From Candidatus Krumholzibacteriia bacterium (GTDB taxonomy: Bacteria; Krumholzibacteriota; Krumholzibacteriia; LZORAL124-64-63): a stretch of DNA of 50,360 nucleotides. The position numbers and the translations under genes are program-made. Positions 47,728 to 50,360 of this stretch are shown piece after piece (the first letter of the stretch is position 1; each line of letters starts with the position of its first letter). The DNA is taken from contig JANTGJ010000010.1 in NCBI GenBank assembly GCA_024762975.1, forward strand, positions 1 to 50,360, given 5' to 3'. The notes beneath the pieces were generated by a model. The model did no database searches. It was not told the origin of the DNA and saw nothing but the letters and a program-made list of their open reading frames with translations.

Positions 47728-48626
47728 TTCGTTCCCTCCGGGGGGCGGGTTTTCCAGCGACGATGCAACCAGAAATACAGTTCAGGTGCCTGATGGATCG
47801 CTTCTTCCAGCAGGCGGACATGGACCCGGGTCAGTTCGCTCAGGGCCTCTTCCTCCGTCCAGTCAGGGTTCGGGTGAACCAGCGGTTTGATGCGAGCCAC
47901 ATGGGAACCATCCGGACGACGAAAAATATAGCCATGCAACAGGGGAACATTCAGTTTCCAGGCGAAATAGGCCGGCCCCTTGAAGACCGAGGCCTGCCGT
48001 CCCAGGAATTCCTCGAATACCCCGTCCGCACCGGCGTCCTGGTCCGCGAGCATCGCCACGAGTTCCTTCGATCGCAGCGCGCGGACCATGTTCTTGATCT
48101 GCGCTCCCGAACGGATGGTCCCGATTCCGGCACGATGCCGGATCCGGTTCTGCACACGGTCCACGTCCTCGTTCGACTGTGGTTTGACCACGAAGCTGAC
48201 CGGTATGTCCTGGCTGGCAATACGAGCCCCCAGAAGTTCCCAGTTGCCGAAATGGCCCGAAACCAGCAGTCCGCCACGCCCCAGGTCGACAATCTCCTGC
48301 AGGTGTTCCTCACCTTCGATATCCACCAGGTCGACGATCTGCTGCCGACTGAAACGGGGAAAGGCGAGAAATTCCATCAACGTGACGCCCAGGTTACGGT
48401 AGAACTCGCGGGCAAGTTGCCGAATTTCCGTTTCGTCTTTTTGCGAGCCGAAGGCATGGCCGAGATTTTCGAGCACGATCGAACGCCGGAATCGAACGAC
48501 ATGCCAGACGAATGATCCCAGCCCTCGGCCGAACGCCCGCAGCCACTTCAGCGGCAGCGGTCGGGCCAGACCGTAGAGCATCATCAGCAGGGCAAAGTCC
48601 AGTTTCTTGCGCAGCGGGGAGGCCAT
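47724..48626 (-). CDS. Lipid A biosynthesis acyltransferase (LpxL/HtrB family)
   Basis: LLVSGHFGNWELLGARI, LADQDAGADGVFEEFLGRQASVFKGPAYFAWKLNVPLLHGYIFR. Confidence 0.92.
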   Translation of the reverse strand: MASPLRKKLDFALLMMLYGLARPLPLKWLRAFGRGLGSFVWHVVRFRRSIVLENLGHAFGSQKDETEIRQLAREFYRNLGVTLMEFLAFPRFSRQQIVDLVDIEGEEHLQEIVDLGRGGLLVSGHFGNWELLGARIASQDIPVSFVVKPQSNEDVDRVQNRIRHRAGIGTIRSGAQIKNMVRALRSKELVAMLADQDAGADGVFEEFLGRQASVFKGPAYFAWKLNVPLLHGYIFRRPDGSHVARIKPLVHPNPDWTEEEALSELTRVHVRLLEEAIHQAPELYFWLHRRWKTRPPEGTN

Positions 48627-48695
48627 CGCTCATCCTCGTCCAGGTGTACCCAGGGAAATCGCCCGGACAGTCCGGTGGATAGCGCCGAACCCCGG

Positions 48696-49613
48696 TCAGG
48701 GCCGCCAGATTGTACGCGCCAGCCGTCCGCCGGGCAACCTCCGGATCAATCCTGCCAGCTCGAGGTCCAGCAGTCCCCGCTGCCATCCTTCTTCATTGCC
48801 CGGCCACCGCTCGCGCAGGACATCCCTCCCGACGCCTTCCAGGTCGATACGATCATGGATCCATGCCGCGGCCGAGCCCGGATCGGGCTCGGCGCGCTCG
48901 GTTACCGGAAGCCGAGGCCCCACCTCACCCAGGACCCGACTCAGGTCCTGCGGCCCCTCCAGCAGATGAGCACCCTCCCGCAGAAGGCGGTGACAGCCGC
49001 GACTGGTATCCAGATCCACCGGACCCGGCACGGCGAATACCTCCCGATTGTAGTCCAGCGCCAGGTAGGCCGTCAGCAACGCTCCGCTCTTGATGGGCGC
49101 CTCGACGACGATCAATCCCCGTACGATTCCCGCGATCAGGCGATTCCGCCGCGGAAACTGGAAGCGGCGGGGACCGGTGCCCAACTCGCATTCCGTGACG
49201 ACACACCCGCGGTTCTGCAACCCGGCCCGCAGTTTGCGATGAGCCGCGGGGTAGGTCAGATCGATGCCCGTGGCCATGACGCCCACGGAACGACCGCCCA
49301 CTTCCAGGGCTCCGCGGTGCGCGGCGCCGTCGATCCCCCGGGCCAAGCCACTGACTACGGTCCAACCGAGCGCCGCCAGCGCCGCCCCCAACCCGTGCGC
49401 AACCGCCAGTCCGCGCGGCGTGGCTCGCCGGGTACCGACGATTCCGACCGCCGGCGCGGTCAGGACCGAAGCATCGCCGGCCACATAGACCTGTTCGGGA
49501 GGATCGTTCATCTCACGCCAGCCGGCCGGCCAGCAGTCGTGTGCGGGGGTCATTCGGATCGAATCACTCGAGGCCGGTCGGGTGCCGGCAGGGCGCGCAG
49601 GTTGGATCGACAT
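48696..49613 (-). CDS. dprA: DNA processing protein DprA
   Basis: VGIVGTRRATPRGLAVAHGLGAALAALGWTVVSGLARGIDGAAHRGAL...FPRRNRLIAGI; C-terminal WH domain. Confidence 0.93.
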   Translation of the reverse strand: MSIQPARPAGTRPASSDSIRMTPAHDCWPAGWREMNDPPEQVYVAGDASVLTAPAVGIVGTRRATPRGLAVAHGLGAALAALGWTVVSGLARGIDGAAHRGALEVGGRSVGVMATGIDLTYPAAHRKLRAGLQNRGCVVTECELGTGPRRFQFPRRNRLIAGIVRGLIVVEAPIKSGALLTAYLALDYNREVFAVPGPVDLDTSRGCHRLLREGAHLLEGPQDLSRVLGEVGPRLPVTERAEPDPGSAAAWIHDRIDLEGVGRDVLRERWPGNEEGWQRGLLDLELAGLIRRLPGGRLARTIWRP

Positions 49614-49665
49614 CGGTTGGTCCCACCGGGAGGTGATTCCGGAGACGCCGGGGGCGTCGTGGGCC

Positions 49666-50360
49666 TCAGTCCGAGGCCGTGTGGTGATCGTAGAGCCGAG
49701 AGAGCAACCCCCGCAACTGCGGCAGTCCGGCTTGCGAGACCGCCGAGAAAATCTGGGTCTCGAGCGCACCGTGGGCGTCACTCCAGGCCTTTACTGTCGC
49801 GAGAACCTCGTCCGCTTCATCGTCCGTCATCAGATCCCGTTTGCTGATCGCCACGGCGAAAGGCAGGTCCGGCAGCCGATTCCCATGCCGCTCGAGTTCG
49901 CCGCGCAATACATCCAGGGTCTCGCAAGGATCCTCCAGTGACGGGTCGACCAGCATCAGCAAGGCACGGGTACGCTCCACGTGGCGCAGGAACTCATGGC
50001 CCAGGCCGCGGCCTTCGCTGGCTCCCTCGATCAGTCCGGGAATATCGGCCAACGTACAGGAGCGGAAATCCCCCAGATCAACGATGCCCAGATTCGGGAC
50101 CAGAGTCGTAAAGGGATAGTCCGCCACTTTCGGTCGCGCCGCCGTCACCACCGACAGCAACGTGCTCTTGCCGGCATTCGGCATGCCGACCAGTCCAATG
50201 TCGGCAATGAGCTTGAGCTCGAGCCGCACCTGCAAGGATCGCCCCTCCTGCCCCGGCTGGGCGCGCATCGGAGTCTGGTTGCGCGCATTGCGGTACTCCC
50301 AATTGCCCTTACCGCCCTTGCCGCCGTTGAGCAGGCGTAACTGATCGCCATCCTCCAGCA
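49666..50360 (-). CDS. obgE: Obg/CgtA GTPase, C-terminal part (runs off window end)
   Basis: LLNGGKGGKGNWEYRNARNQTPMRAQPGQEGRS...GLVGMPNAGKSTLLSVVTAARPKVADYPFTTLVPNLGIV. Confidence 0.96.
   Translation of the reverse strand, partial: LEDGDQLRLLNGGKGGKGNWEYRNARNQTPMRAQPGQEGRSLQVRLELKLIADIGLVGMPNAGKSTLLSVVTAARPKVADYPFTTLVPNLGIVDLGDFRSCTLADIPGLIEGASEGRGLGHEFLRHVERTRALLMLVDPSLEDPCETLDVLRGELERHGNRLPDLPFAVAISKRDLMTDDEADEVLATVKAWSDAHGALETQIFSAVSQAGLPQLRGLLSRLYDHHTASD

Overview
The window is a GC-rich bacterial chromosome segment, mostly housekeeping, with almost every gene on the minus strand. I infer an uncultured lineage related to the FCB superphylum, from the form of the RpoD-like sigma factor and a DUF4837 lipoprotein. 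I support about 50 protein genes, 4 tRNAs (Val, Leu, Cys, Gly) and a probable 6S RNA. In + coordinates the content is: nadK-dxs-DUF212-ispA-folD-rny-[6S RNA]-zapA-zapB; pheT-pheS-rplT-rpmI-infC-thrS; an RpoD-like sigma factor; dnaK; a surface-polysaccharide cluster with three tRNA genes inside it; inositol-3-phosphate synthase; an MBL hydrolase; an orphan ParA; an ECF sigma/anti-sigma/lipoprotein module; TPR-rnc-fabF-acpP-fabG-fabD-plsX-rpmF-DUF177; ndk; sucCD; a cyclic-2,3-diphosphoglycerate synthetase-like protein; ADP-heptose genes; an ABC-2 exporter; an LpxL-like acyltransferase; dprA; obgE. No CRISPR array, transposon or prophage was seen. The most interesting signals are RNA-level: (1) a three-segment terminator/antiterminator switch upstream of infC, combined with an ATC start codon and a pseudoknot-capable element before rplT; (2) a 6S RNA candidate between zapA and rny, followed by a hairpin that covers the rny Shine-Dalgarno; (3) a tRNA-Val(GAC) with C instead of U at position 33; (4) a nested or alternative stem-loop in the ino1 leader; (5) two strong hairpins between acpP and fabF; (6) a G9 tract in a secreted hypothetical protein where a second frame is also open; (7) recurrent TTGACA-N17 promoters.
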